NCBI GenBank assembly: GCA_020199995.1
Contig: JAIVJM010000193.1
Span: forward strand, 1-34,810
Direction of reading: 5' to 3'
DNA length: 34,810 nucleotides
Source of the DNA: Acidobacteriota bacterium
GTDB taxonomy: Bacteria > Acidobacteriota > Blastocatellia > Pyrinomonadales > Pyrinomonadaceae
Under the pieces are notes generated by a model, which was not told the origin of the DNA, did no database searches, and worked only from the letters and a program-made list of their open reading frames with translations. Position numbers and translations under genes: made by a program. Below, piece by piece: positions 25,470 through 33,101 of the stretch. The first letter of the stretch is position 1, and each line of letters starts with the position of its first letter.

Positions 25470-26852
25470 ATGATTGATCGTTCAACACACATGCTTTTGA
25501 TCGGCGCGGGGCCGGTGGGGCTGGCCGTGGCGAAGGCCATGCTCCGGCAGGGCATCGCTTACGAGCAGTTGGAGGCCGACGACGACCTCGGCGGCAACTG
25601 GTATCACGGCGTCTATGAGACGGCGCACATCATCTCGTCGCGGAAGACGACCGAGTACGCCGACTTCCCGATGCCCGCCGGTTATCCGGACTTCCCCAGC
25701 GCGCCGCAGATGCTCGAATACCTGCGCTCCTACGCCGATGCCTTCGGCCTCCGCCCGCACATCCAGTTTCGCACCAAAGTTTCGATGTGCCTGCCGCTCG
25801 CCGACGGGCGCTGGGAGGCTGAACTAGAGGGCGGCGAGCGGCGTGTCTATAAGGGCGTCGTCGTCTGCAACGGGCATCACTGGGACAAGCGTTTCCCGAC
25901 CTATGAGGGCACGTTCGCCGGCGAGTACCTCCATTCGAAAGATTACAGACACCCGCGACAGCTTGCTGATAAACGCGTGCTCGTCATCGGCGGCGGCAAC
26001 TCGGCCTGCGACCTCGCGGCAGAGGCGGCGCGCGTCGGGCGCGGCTGCGACATCAGCCTCCGGCGCGGCTACTGGTTCCTGCCCAAGACCATCTTCGGCG
26101 TCCCGCTTCCAGAGATGGTTCCCGGCTGGTCGCCCGTCTGGGCGCAGAGGCTTCTGCTGAGGGTCTTGCTGCGCGTCGTCGTCGGACGGTACGAAAACTA
26201 CGGACTCCCGAAGCCCGACCACCGCATCTTCGAGGCGCACCCGACGCTCAACAGCGAACTCCTCCACTACCTGAAACACGGGCGCATCCGCCCGCGGCCC
26301 GCCGTCGAGCGGTTCGAGGGCACCCGCGTCTTCTTCGCCGATGGAGCGTCCGCAGAGTTCGACACGGTCGTCTGCGCCACGGGCTTTAACCTGAGCTTCC
26401 CTTTCCTGCCCGCGGGGCTCGTCCCCGTCGAGGGCAGCAACGCGCTCCTCTACGGCGGCTGCACGCTCCCCGACTACAAGAACCTCTACGTCGTGGGCAC
26501 GGCGCAGGTGCGCTATGGCTTCGGCCCCTTGATGACTCCCGCGGCTGAGCTAATCTGCCGCCTCATCAAGTTGCAGGACGAGATGGAGCTGCCCATCGGG
26601 ATGGTGCTCAGGGAGTCCGGCGCGCGCCCGCCCACGACGCACCTGCTCGACCCACACCGCGCCCTGCGCCAGATGCGACTTGCCAGACACACACGCGCAC
26701 TGCGCCAGATGCGACTTGCCAGACACACACTGCCGCTGCTCGTCGGCAAAGAACGAAAGCTCCGCAGGCGTCTGAAGCCGCCCGCCCCTTCCGTCATCGA
26801 GCGCCGCAGTCTCGACATGCCGAATCAAAGTTCCGACCTCAAAGTCTTCTGA
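25470..26852 (+). CDS. Flavin-containing monooxygenase
   Basis: A 460-residue flavoprotein. The FAD-binding motif LLIGAGPVGLAVAKA lies at residues 9-23, the FMO-specific fingerprint FAGEYLHSKDY near 149-159, and the NADPH-binding VLVIGGGNSACDLAAEAA near 170-187. VVCATGFNLSFPFLP in the C-terminal part is the late FAD motif (ATG). It likely oxygenates a soft nucleophile or a ketone or lipid substrate. Near the C-terminus a 36-bp unit (26664-26699) is repeated directly, giving two copies of LRQMRLARHT. The ORF extends far upstream in this frame, but ATG 25470 is the first sensible start. The stop overlaps the SDR start as TGATG. Confidence 0.9.
   Translation: MIDRSTHMLLIGAGPVGLAVAKAMLRQGIAYEQLEADDDLGGNWYHGVYETAHIISSRKTTEYADFPMPAGYPDFPSAPQMLEYLRSYADAFGLRPHIQFRTKVSMCLPLADGRWEAELEGGERRVYKGVVVCNGHHWDKRFPTYEGTFAGEYLHSKDYRHPRQLADKRVLVIGGGNSACDLAAEAARVGRGCDISLRRGYWFLPKTIFGVPLPEMVPGWSPVWAQRLLLRVLLRVVVGRYENYGLPKPDHRIFEAHPTLNSELLHYLKHGRIRPRPAVERFEGTRVFFADGASAEFDTVVCATGFNLSFPFLPAGLVPVEGSNALLYGGCTLPDYKNLYVVGTAQVRYGFGPLMTPAAELICRLIKLQDEMELPIGMVLRESGARPPTTHLLDPHRALRQMRLARHTRALRQMRLARHTLPLLVGKERKLRRRLKPPAPSVIERRSLDMPNQSSDLKVF
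26664..26735 (+). repeat. In-frame tandem duplication in the monooxygenase gene
   Basis: Two direct copies with period 36 bp. The first 31 bases of each copy are identical (26664-26694 and 26700-26730). Each copy encodes 12 residues (LRQMRLARHT plus two). It preserves the reading frame and lies in the C-terminal tail, after the conserved FAD/NADPH motifs, so it may be tolerated. Identity of the copies suggests a recent event. Confidence 0.92.
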
Positions 26853-27685
26853 TGAGACAACTGGAAGAGAGCGTCGCCGTCGTCACAGGGGCCGCCACAG
26901 GGATAGGGCGTGCCCTCGCCCTGCGCCTCGCCGCCGAAGGCTCGCGCCTCTGCCTCGCGGACATCAACGAAGCCGGTCTCGACGAAGTCTCGCGCGCTTT
27001 GAAAGACGGAGGGGCCGAGGTTCTGTCACTGGTGGTTGACGTGGCGGATTCGCGGCAGGTTGAGGCGCTGGCCGGCGCGGTGTCCGAACGCTACGGGCGC
27101 GCCGACCTCCTCTTCAATAACGCCGGGGTCACACTTTTGGGCGACTTTGAAGAAGTCTCGCTCGCCGACATCGAGTGGCTGATGGCGATCAACTTCTGGG
27201 GCGTAATCTACGGCGTCAAGCACTTCCTTCCTCTCCTCAAACAACGCCAGAAGGCTTACATCGTCAACATGTCGAGCGTCTTCGGCATCGTCGCGCCGCC
27301 GGGACAGGCCGCCTATTCCGCGAGCAAGTTCGCCGTGCGCGGCTTCACCGAAGCACTCAGGCACGAGCTGGAGGGGACGAGCGTGCAGGTCTCGACCGTC
27401 CATCCCGGAGGCATCAAGACCGGCATCGCCGCGTCCGGCAGGGTCGGCGCACAGGTCAGCCCGGACAGGCGCGAACGCGACTGCGCGAAGTTCGAGCGCC
27501 TCGCCGCCACCCTCCCTGAGCGCGCGGCGGAGCGCATCGTCCGCGGCGTGCTGCGCGGCGAGACGCGCATCCTCGTTGGGCGCGACGCTTCCCAAATCGA
27601 ACTGATCCAGCGCCTCCTGCCCGTCAGCTACTGGCGGTTCATCGGCCCGATTGTCGAGAGACGGACGAGACGCAAGGATGAATGA
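26852..27685 (+). CDS. Classical short-chain dehydrogenase/reductase (SDR)
   Basis: A 277-residue SDR. Cofactor motif TGAATGIG at 12-19, NNAG at 89-92, and the catalytic tetrad N114, S142, Y155, K159 (YSASK) are all present. D37 after the second strand favours NAD(H). The C-terminus (PVSYWRFIGPIVERR) resembles SDRs of lipid or alkane metabolism. It starts on the A of the monooxygenase stop (TGATG), so the two are translationally coupled and probably act in one oxidation path, the monooxygenase adding oxygen and the SDR oxidising an alcohol or reducing a ketone. An FMO next to an SDR also occurs in the mycobacterial mymA operon, which is a useful comparison but not proof of function. Confidence 0.92.
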   Translation: MRQLEESVAVVTGAATGIGRALALRLAAEGSRLCLADINEAGLDEVSRALKDGGAEVLSLVVDVADSRQVEALAGAVSERYGRADLLFNNAGVTLLGDFEEVSLADIEWLMAINFWGVIYGVKHFLPLLKQRQKAYIVNMSSVFGIVAPPGQAAYSASKFAVRGFTEALRHELEGTSVQVSTVHPGGIKTGIAASGRVGAQVSPDRRERDCAKFERLAATLPERAAERIVRGVLRGETRILVGRDASQIELIQRLLPVSYWRFIGPIVERRTRRKDE

Positions 27686-28067
27686 CCGTTCGTAACCGCC
27701 GCGCGGGCGGGCTGTGCGCCGTGCTTGTCAGTGGGGGTTAATAGCGTACAGTCACGCCGGCGCGCTCCGCTTCGCGAGGCGTGAAGCGTGCCGTGAGCGG
27801 CGGGCCGCCTCGCCGAATATGGGCCTGCCGCTCCTCAGATGCTTGCATGTGGCGCGAATAGGAGTATAGTCATCCACGAAGTTACTTGCTAACATTCGTG
27901 TTGGCGGGCAACTTCAGGCGGTGGAGCAGCGAGGGCTCCGCCGCTTTTATTTTTTTCGCCGGGGCGTCGTCGCATCCCTCATTCAAAGAAGACCGCACGT
28001 CAATAGTCAGACAATCTATTCGTCGCCCGGCGCGCGAACCGCGCGGCCTTCCTCAATCACTCCCCCC
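27686..28067. other. Intergenic region between convergent genes
   Basis: About 380 bp between the SDR stop and the PhyH-like 3' end. No gene is supported; short open frames lack motifs. A hairpin at 27768-27788 (cgcttcgcg / cgtgaagcg, 9 pairs with one G-T, loop agg) could end transcription from the left. The DNA becomes T-rich around 27940-27960. The end of this region may hold the disrupted original tail of the neighbouring dioxygenase gene. Confidence 0.45.
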
Positions 28068-28856
28068 TTAGCTTATCCGGAGCGTCCATCCAAAGGCTGT
28101 TATCTGAATCCGCGCGGCGGCATTTGCGGCGAGCGCCGGAGCCAGTTGTCGGCGGGGTAGCGGCAGCTCGCCGAGCGTGCCGCGCGGCACTTCGAGCGGG
28201 ACGAGATTCTCCAAAGGCCATTCAGTCTCGTCGAGCACCTCGAAGCGTGTGCCGCCGCCCCCGGCGCGCAGGAAACGCTTTTTGAGCCCGAGCCTGTGAC
28301 CGCCGGGGATGGCCCACAGGCAGCCGTTCTCGATTGTCGCGTCTTCGAGCGCGAACCAGAGCCCCACGACGCTCAAGGGCTCCGTGTAAAGGAATGTGGC
28401 ATCCTGATGGCAGGTCACTTCCCCCCCGATCTCGGGCTGTTTGAAGATGTACATAGACTGTATGAGCAGCGGATGTCTGACGCCCAAATCCGCCGCCAGC
28501 GCTTCGAGCCGGGGCGAGCGCGAGAAGCGCTCGAAAAGTGGGTCGAGGTCGTGGAGGGCATGGCCGATTTTGTTAATCGCGCGCGCTTTATCCTTGAGCA
28601 GCTTCCCCGACGCGTCGAAGGCTTCCTCCTCGAAGAAGAAGTGAATACGGTCGCCGGATTCGAGGAAGTAATCGTCGCTCGTGCGCGTCTGTTCGCGCGT
28701 CGAGAAGACCGACGCCACGCCCTCGGGCTCGAAGGCCGAGACCAACTCGTCAGCGCGCTCCCTCAACGCTTCGCAGTCCGCGGGACTGACGAAGTCCTCG
28801 ACGACGAGGAATCCGTCGCGCTCGTAACCGGCCAAATGTTCGTCATCAAGTCTCAT
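28068..28856 (-). pseudogene. Phytanoyl-CoA dioxygenase-like gene with active-site deletion
   Basis: The first 230 or so residues (from Met at 28856) match the PhyH/PHYHD1 family: YERDGFLVVEDFVSPADCEA, RIHFFFEEEAFD, INKIGHALHDLDPLF, the metal site H150-x-D152 in CHQDATFLYTEP, then ENGCLWAIPGGHRLG. After VPRGTL the family pattern stops. The expected segment with the second metal histidine and the 2-oxoglutarate-binding arginine is missing, and the rest is read in the wrong frame. The other frame encodes YPADNWLRRSPQMPPRGFR with a stop at 28100-28102, the normal family ending. So about 30 codons are gone, with loss of frame, near 28165-28180. The product cannot bind iron and 2-oxoglutarate normally. 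It follows alkA at 87 bp. Confidence 0.85.
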
Positions 28857-28943
28857 GCCGTTCGTCGTCGAGTCTCTTGTTCTCTTTCCGCTCCGCCGTC
28901 GGCGCGGAGAATATAGCGCGCCCTTCGTCGGCGTCTTCCGCAA

Positions 28944-29636
28944 TTAAGTCTTGCGCGCGATACGGTCGCCCACGGGGCGCGCCGGTCTGTTCAGATAATA
29001 TTGCCAGAGAAGGCGCGCAGCCACGGCCCTCCACGGACGCCACGGCTCGGCGATGGTCTCCAGCTCAAGCGGAGTCGGCCTCTCGGGCAGACGCCTGATC
29101 TCCTGCACCGCGACGGCCAGAGCGAGATCACCGCCGGGCCATGCGTCAGGGCGGTTCAGGGCTCTCAGAAGATAAATCTCCGTCGTCCACGGGCCGACGC
29201 CCTTAATTCTCAACAGCGTCGAGCGGACAACTTCGTCGTCCGCCGCGCCGAGCGCTCCCAGATCGAGACGGCCTTCCTCAATCAAGGCGGCGATGTTTTT
29301 ACCGTATGCGATCTTCTGGCGACTGAAACCTGCGCTCTTGAGTGTCGAGTCGTTCAGTGCGAGGAACCGCGCCGCCGTAAGTGGCCCGGCGACCGCCGAC
29401 GTCAGCCGGTCGAAAACGGCCTTCGCCGATGCAAGCGACACCTGCTGTTCGAGGATAATGTAGATGAGCGTGGCGAATCCGGGCTCGCGCGCCCACATCT
29501 GCGGCCTGCCGTGTTCGTGAAGAATCCACGCGAGGTCTCGGTCGCGCTGGGAAAGATGTCGCAGGCTCCGGGCCAACGAAGCCTCGTCGAGCGTCGCCGG
29601 CGCGCCTTTAAACAGTTTCGAGGGTTTCCTCTTCAT
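28944..29636 (-). CDS. AlkA-like DNA-3-methyladenine glycosylase II
   Basis: A 230-residue HhH-GPD glycosylase. Key elements are the segment YIILEQQVSLASAKAVFDRL (about 59-78), the hairpin LLRIKGVGPWTTEIYLLRAL (141-160), and the catalytic aspartate D170 in PGGDLALAVA. The late segment WRPWRAVAARLLW is the usual family end. It removes alkylated bases from DNA, in the cytoplasm, starting base excision repair. Length is short but normal for the single-domain AlkA group; there is no N-terminal Ada-like part. The start ATG at 29636 has a weak gagag upstream. It is transcribed towards the PhyH-like gene, and the divergent gap to the peptidase is about 450 bp. Confidence 0.9.
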   Translation of the reverse strand: MKRKPSKLFKGAPATLDEASLARSLRHLSQRDRDLAWILHEHGRPQMWAREPGFATLIYIILEQQVSLASAKAVFDRLTSAVAGPLTAARFLALNDSTLKSAGFSRQKIAYGKNIAALIEEGRLDLGALGAADDEVVRSTLLRIKGVGPWTTEIYLLRALNRPDAWPGGDLALAVAVQEIRRLPERPTPLELETIAEPWRPWRAVAARLLWQYYLNRPARPVGDRIARKT

Positions 29637-30084
29637 CTCTCGAACTACGGGTCAACGAACCCTGAGACGGTCTTCCTTCCCTTCTGAATGCTCCGCGCCC
29701 GCGAGCAAAATCCGCGAGAAAATGAGGGCTGGCGAGTGCCGACAAGCATGGCATAAACCTCAAGCGACAAACAACGCTCACGGCGCGGGCCATCCAGCAA
29801 TTCGGCCTCATACTCTGGGGCACGCGCCCACCGGCGCGCGTGCTTCCCGTTGGCACAGCCCTGACTGCCTCGTGGTTGATTCTGTCAGAGAGGCAGCAAT
29901 TTGAATGAAGCGGTCAAGTTGACCACGAGGATGACCGATCAGGCTTTCCAACAGTCGCTAATCACTTCAAAATCTGAACAGTTCAGCCCCTCTACTGGCG
30001 GCATGTGTGTTGCTAAGTGGGAGAGTGTGAAATAGCGCCAGCCCGTAATTGGGCGCGCCATCTTACCCAGGAAGCTTACACAGA
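29637..30084. promoter_or_regulatory. Divergent region with two palindromes
   Basis: About 450 bp between the glycosylase and the peptidase. Two exact 13-bp palindromes stand 49 bp apart: ggtcaa-g-ttgacc at 29912-29924 and ctgaac-a-gttcag at 29974-29986. Both are 6+1+6 and lie 99-173 bp before the peptidase start, so they could be operators. A GC-rich hairpin (gcacgcgc / gcgcgtgc, 29820-29843) lies further left. The peptidase ribosome binding site is aggaag at 30069-30074. No sigma factor boxes are certain and no gene is supported here. Confidence 0.45.
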
Positions 30085-32091
30085 ATGCCGACTATGAAAA
30101 AGAACAAATCCCCCTACTCTGTTAGGACGAGCATAGTTTTTTCGCTTGTCCTCTCCCTCTGTCTTGGAATCGTGATCGCCGATAGCGTTGTTGAACGGCG
30201 AGTTGAGGCCAGCCCCGGCGGGAAACCCCGGCAAGCACAGAGCACTATTAAAGTTTCGCCTGAACTGCAAGGGAAAAACGCCAGCGCCGAGCGCGTCCGC
30301 GTCATCGTGCAACTCGACGGCAAGCCGAGCGGGCAGCTCAACGCGCTGCTCAACCGCAACGGCGTGCACGTCAGGGCCTCTTTCCGCAATTTCAACGCGC
30401 AGGTGGTTGAGTTGCCGGAGAACCTCGTTGAGGAGCTTGCGGCCTTTCCCGAAGTGACGTACGTGTCCGTGGATAGAGAGACACAGCCGCTCGGCCATGT
30501 CTCGCGCACCACCGGCGCGGACGCGGTGCGGCTCCAGAGCCCCATTCTGGCTCCATCCTATACCCTCGACGGGTCGGGCATCGGCATCGCCGTCCTTGAT
30601 TCCGGCATTGACCACAACCATAAGGCATTTCTGGGCACTAACGGCAGTTCGCGCATTGTCGCGAACCATGACTTCACGGGTGAGGGCCGCACGGACGACC
30701 CATTCGGCCACGGCACCCACGTCGCTTCAATCGCCGCGGGCAATGGCCGCATCGCGAACGCCATGTTTATCGGCATCGCGCCGAACGCCAAAATCGTGAA
30801 TCTCCGCGTGCTGAACGCACAGGGAACGGGCACGGTTGCCGGCGTCCTGAGCGCGCTCGACTGGCTGATGACGAATCGGACGGCTTACAACGTCCGTGTC
30901 GTCAACATGAGTCTGGGCATGCCGGCAGTAGATTCATACAAGAACGACCCGGTCTGCAAGGCCGTCCGCCGTTTGGCTGACGTTGGGGTCGTGGTCGTCA
31001 CCGCCGCGGGGAATAACGGCAAGAACAGCGCGGGCCAAAAGATTTACGGGGCGATTCATTCGCCCGGCAACGAGCCCTCGGCGATCACCGTGGGCGCGTC
31101 GAACACATTCGGCACGGATGCTCGCAACGACGACAAGATGGCCACCTTCAGCTCGCGCGGGCCGACCCGCAGCTTCTCGACTGATGCGAACGGCGTGAAG
31201 CGCTACGACAACCTTATCAAACCCGACATCGTTGCGCCGGGCAACAAGATTGTTAATGCCCAAGCGGTGGAGAATCTCCTCGTGATGAGGCACCCGGAGC
31301 TTGATGCCGGCGTCAGCGGCACCGAGACCCGCCGCCAGATGTACCTCAACGGCACATCTATGGCGGCGCCCATCGCCGCGGGCAGTGCGGTTCTGCTCCT
31401 GCAGGCGAACCCGAAACTAACGCCGAACATGGTCAAAGCCATTCTGATGTACACGGCGCAGCCACTTGCCGGGTACAACATGTTCGAACAGGGCGCGGGT
31501 CAGCTCAACATCGAAGGCGCCGTCCGGCTGGCGAAGCTTTTCCGCACCGATTTGACGTCGGTTACGCCTCTCGGGGCGCCGCTCCTGACATCGCTGACGC
31601 TCCCGAACCCGAAGACGACCATCGCCGGATATCAGTTCAACTGGTCGCAGGGGTTGATTCTAAATAAGGCGTACGCGAAGGGCACCAACCTGATCACACA
31701 GTACCAGAAGATTTTCGCTCTCGGTGTGGTCATCGGCGACGGCGTGGTCATCGGCGACGGCGTGGTCATCGGCGACGACCTGATGCTCTCACAGGGCGTG
31801 GTCATCGGTGACGACATCATGATCAGCGCGGGCGTGGTCATCGGCGACGGCACAGTCTTCTGCGGTAATAGCTCCTTGCTCGACGGCGTAGTCATCGGCG
31901 ACGGCGTGGTCATCGGCGACGGGGTCATCTTGGGTGATGGCGTGGTCATCGGCGACGGCGTGGTCATCGGCGACGGCGTGCTGCTGCTCGACTTCATGCT
32001 GCAGGCACAGTCCGCAGCGGTTGATGGCGACATTACATCTTTCATGCCGATAGAGGTTGACACTGGGGTTGACTACCTGGGTATCGAATAA
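30085..32091 (+). CDS. Secreted S8 (subtilisin-like) serine peptidase with GVVIGD repeat tail
   Basis: A 668-residue protein. A signal anchor or signal peptide (about 4-36) is followed by an I9-type inhibitor prodomain (VRVIVQLDGKPSGQLNALLN, then FRNFNAQVVELPENLVEELA). The catalytic triad is D172 (AVLDSGID), H209 (GHGTHVAS) and S425 (NGTSMAAPIAAG). The oxyanion-hole Asn is in TAAGNNGKN. After about residue 540 comes a tail of GVVIGD hexads (31723-31992) before a short C-terminus. It is exported and probably active outside the cell; the tail may give calcium-dependent or beta-helical structure or anchor the enzyme. ATG 30085 has aggaag 10 bases upstream; ATG 30094 is an alternative. Confidence 0.93.
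   Translation: MPTMKKNKSPYSVRTSIVFSLVLSLCLGIVIADSVVERRVEASPGGKPRQAQSTIKVSPELQGKNASAERVRVIVQLDGKPSGQLNALLNRNGVHVRASFRNFNAQVVELPENLVEELAAFPEVTYVSVDRETQPLGHVSRTTGADAVRLQSPILAPSYTLDGSGIGIAVLDSGIDHNHKAFLGTNGSSRIVANHDFTGEGRTDDPFGHGTHVASIAAGNGRIANAMFIGIAPNAKIVNLRVLNAQGTGTVAGVLSALDWLMTNRTAYNVRVVNMSLGMPAVDSYKNDPVCKAVRRLADVGVVVVTAAGNNGKNSAGQKIYGAIHSPGNEPSAITVGASNTFGTDARNDDKMATFSSRGPTRSFSTDANGVKRYDNLIKPDIVAPGNKIVNAQAVENLLVMRHPELDAGVSGTETRRQMYLNGTSMAAPIAAGSAVLLLQANPKLTPNMVKAILMYTAQPLAGYNMFEQGAGQLNIEGAVRLAKLFRTDLTSVTPLGAPLLTSLTLPNPKTTIAGYQFNWSQGLILNKAYAKGTNLITQYQKIFALGVVIGDGVVIGDGVVIGDDLMLSQGVVIGDDIMISAGVVIGDGTVFCGNSSLLDGVVIGDGVVIGDGVILGDGVVIGDGVVIGDGVLLLDFMLQAQSAAVDGDITSFMPIEVDTGVDYLGIE
31723..31992 (+). 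repeat. GVVIGD hexapeptide repeat tract in the S8 peptidase
   Basis: Fifteen successive hexads (one being a variant block, TVFCGN-SSLLDG) encode nine exact GVVIGD units and near variants (GVILGD, GVLLLD). At the DNA level the unit is ggcgtggtcatcggcgac, repeated almost without change, which indicates recent slippage or duplication. The hexads keep hydrophobic residues in phase and a Gly-Asp turn, like left-handed beta-helix repeats of hexapeptide acyltransferases. The tract sits between the catalytic domain and the C-terminus. Confidence 0.9.
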
Positions 32092-32154
32092 CCCACCGTA
32101 GTCTCTTCGTAAGCAGTTACGATTATTAGCCCCACAACCTTTACTAGGAGTGTC

Positions 32155-33069
32155 ATGATGTACACATCAACTTCGCTGGCAAAAGTAAACTCCGCCACCC
32201 GGCCACCAAGTGCGGCGCAGGGCCCGGCCCTGACCGCACAGGCTCTGGCCAATGAGCACCGGGAAGAGGTCTTACAGTTCCTCTCTTCCCGCCCCGTCCA
32301 CACGGTCGTCATGGCCGGCTTCATCCGCGACAACGGGCTGGTGAGTCCCCTCAACCGCGGCACCTTCTACGGGTGTCGCGGAGAGGGGGGACAGCTCGAA
32401 GGCGTCGCCCTGATCGGCCACGCCACGTTGGTCGAAACGCAGTCCGACAAAGCTCTGGCCGCTTTCGCTCGCATTGCCAGAGATTGCCCCCGCACCCACG
32501 TCATGATGGGTGAGCAGGAAAACATCGAACGCTTCTGGGCGTATTATGCCGAGGGCGGACGGTCGCCGCGCATGGTCTGCAGCGAGCTGCTGATGGAGCA
32601 GCGCTGGCCCGTCGAAGTCCGCGGCGAGGCGGTGCCCGGTTTGCGGCTCGCGACGCCCGACGACTTGCAGCAGGTCATGGTCGTGCAGGGTCAGATGGCT
32701 TTTGAAGAGTGCGGCGTCAACCCGATGGAGACCGACCCTGAGGGCTTCCGCAGGCGCTGCGCGCGCCGCATCGAGCAGGGCCGCGTATGGGTGTGGATCG
32801 AAGGCGACCGCCTCATCTTCAAAGCCGACATCATCTCGGACACGCCCGATGTCATCTACGTCGAGGGTGTCTGGGTCGCTCCGGAGGAGCGCGGTCAAGG
32901 TTACGGTTCGCGCTGCCTCTCGCAGCTCAGTCGCGACCTCCTTTCCAGAGCCGGGGCCATCACGCTGCTGGTCAATAAGAAAAACCCCGAGGCGGCTGCC
33001 TTTTACCGCCGGGCCGGCTACAAGGCGGCGAGCCACTACGACACTATTTACCTGAACACCGCACATTGA
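32155..33069 (+). CDS. DUF4081-GNAT fusion acetyltransferase
   Basis: A 304-residue protein. The N-terminal half, from EEVLQFLSSRPVHTVVMAGFI to FYGCRGEGGQLEGVALIG, is a DUF4081-type domain. The C-terminal half is a GNAT domain with DVIYVEGVWVAPEERGQGYG and NKKNPEAAAFYRRAGYK, including the R/Q-x2-G-x-G/A acetyl-CoA loop at about 245-253. It acetylates an amine on an unknown acceptor, in the cytoplasm. The start is one of two ATGs in tandem (32155, 32158); AGGAG at 32146-32150 suits the second somewhat better. It lies 63 bp after the peptidase and may be transcribed with it. The next gene begins 33 bp after its stop. Confidence 0.9.
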   Translation: MMYTSTSLAKVNSATRPPSAAQGPALTAQALANEHREEVLQFLSSRPVHTVVMAGFIRDNGLVSPLNRGTFYGCRGEGGQLEGVALIGHATLVETQSDKALAAFARIARDCPRTHVMMGEQENIERFWAYYAEGGRSPRMVCSELLMEQRWPVEVRGEAVPGLRLATPDDLQQVMVVQGQMAFEECGVNPMETDPEGFRRRCARRIEQGRVWVWIEGDRLIFKADIISDTPDVIYVEGVWVAPEERGQGYGSRCLSQLSRDLLSRAGAITLLVNKKNPEAAAFYRRAGYKAASHYDTIYLNTAH

Positions 33070-33101
33070 GACACTTCCCCCCTTCCCGAGACGGACCGAC
33101 A

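Noticed and set aside
29608-29856. Minus-strand frame of 82 codons upstream of the glycosylase
   Set aside because: It overlaps the start of the glycosylase gene in another frame and has no recognisable features.
31723-31992. Possible CRISPR array, because of regular DNA repeats
   Set aside because: The unit is 18 bp, in frame with an open coding region, and mostly without spacers; it is a protein repeat.
31632-32063. Minus-strand frame encoding SPMTTPSPMTTP repeats
   Set aside because: This is the complement of the GVVIGD tract; the repeat structure comes from the real gene on the plus strand.
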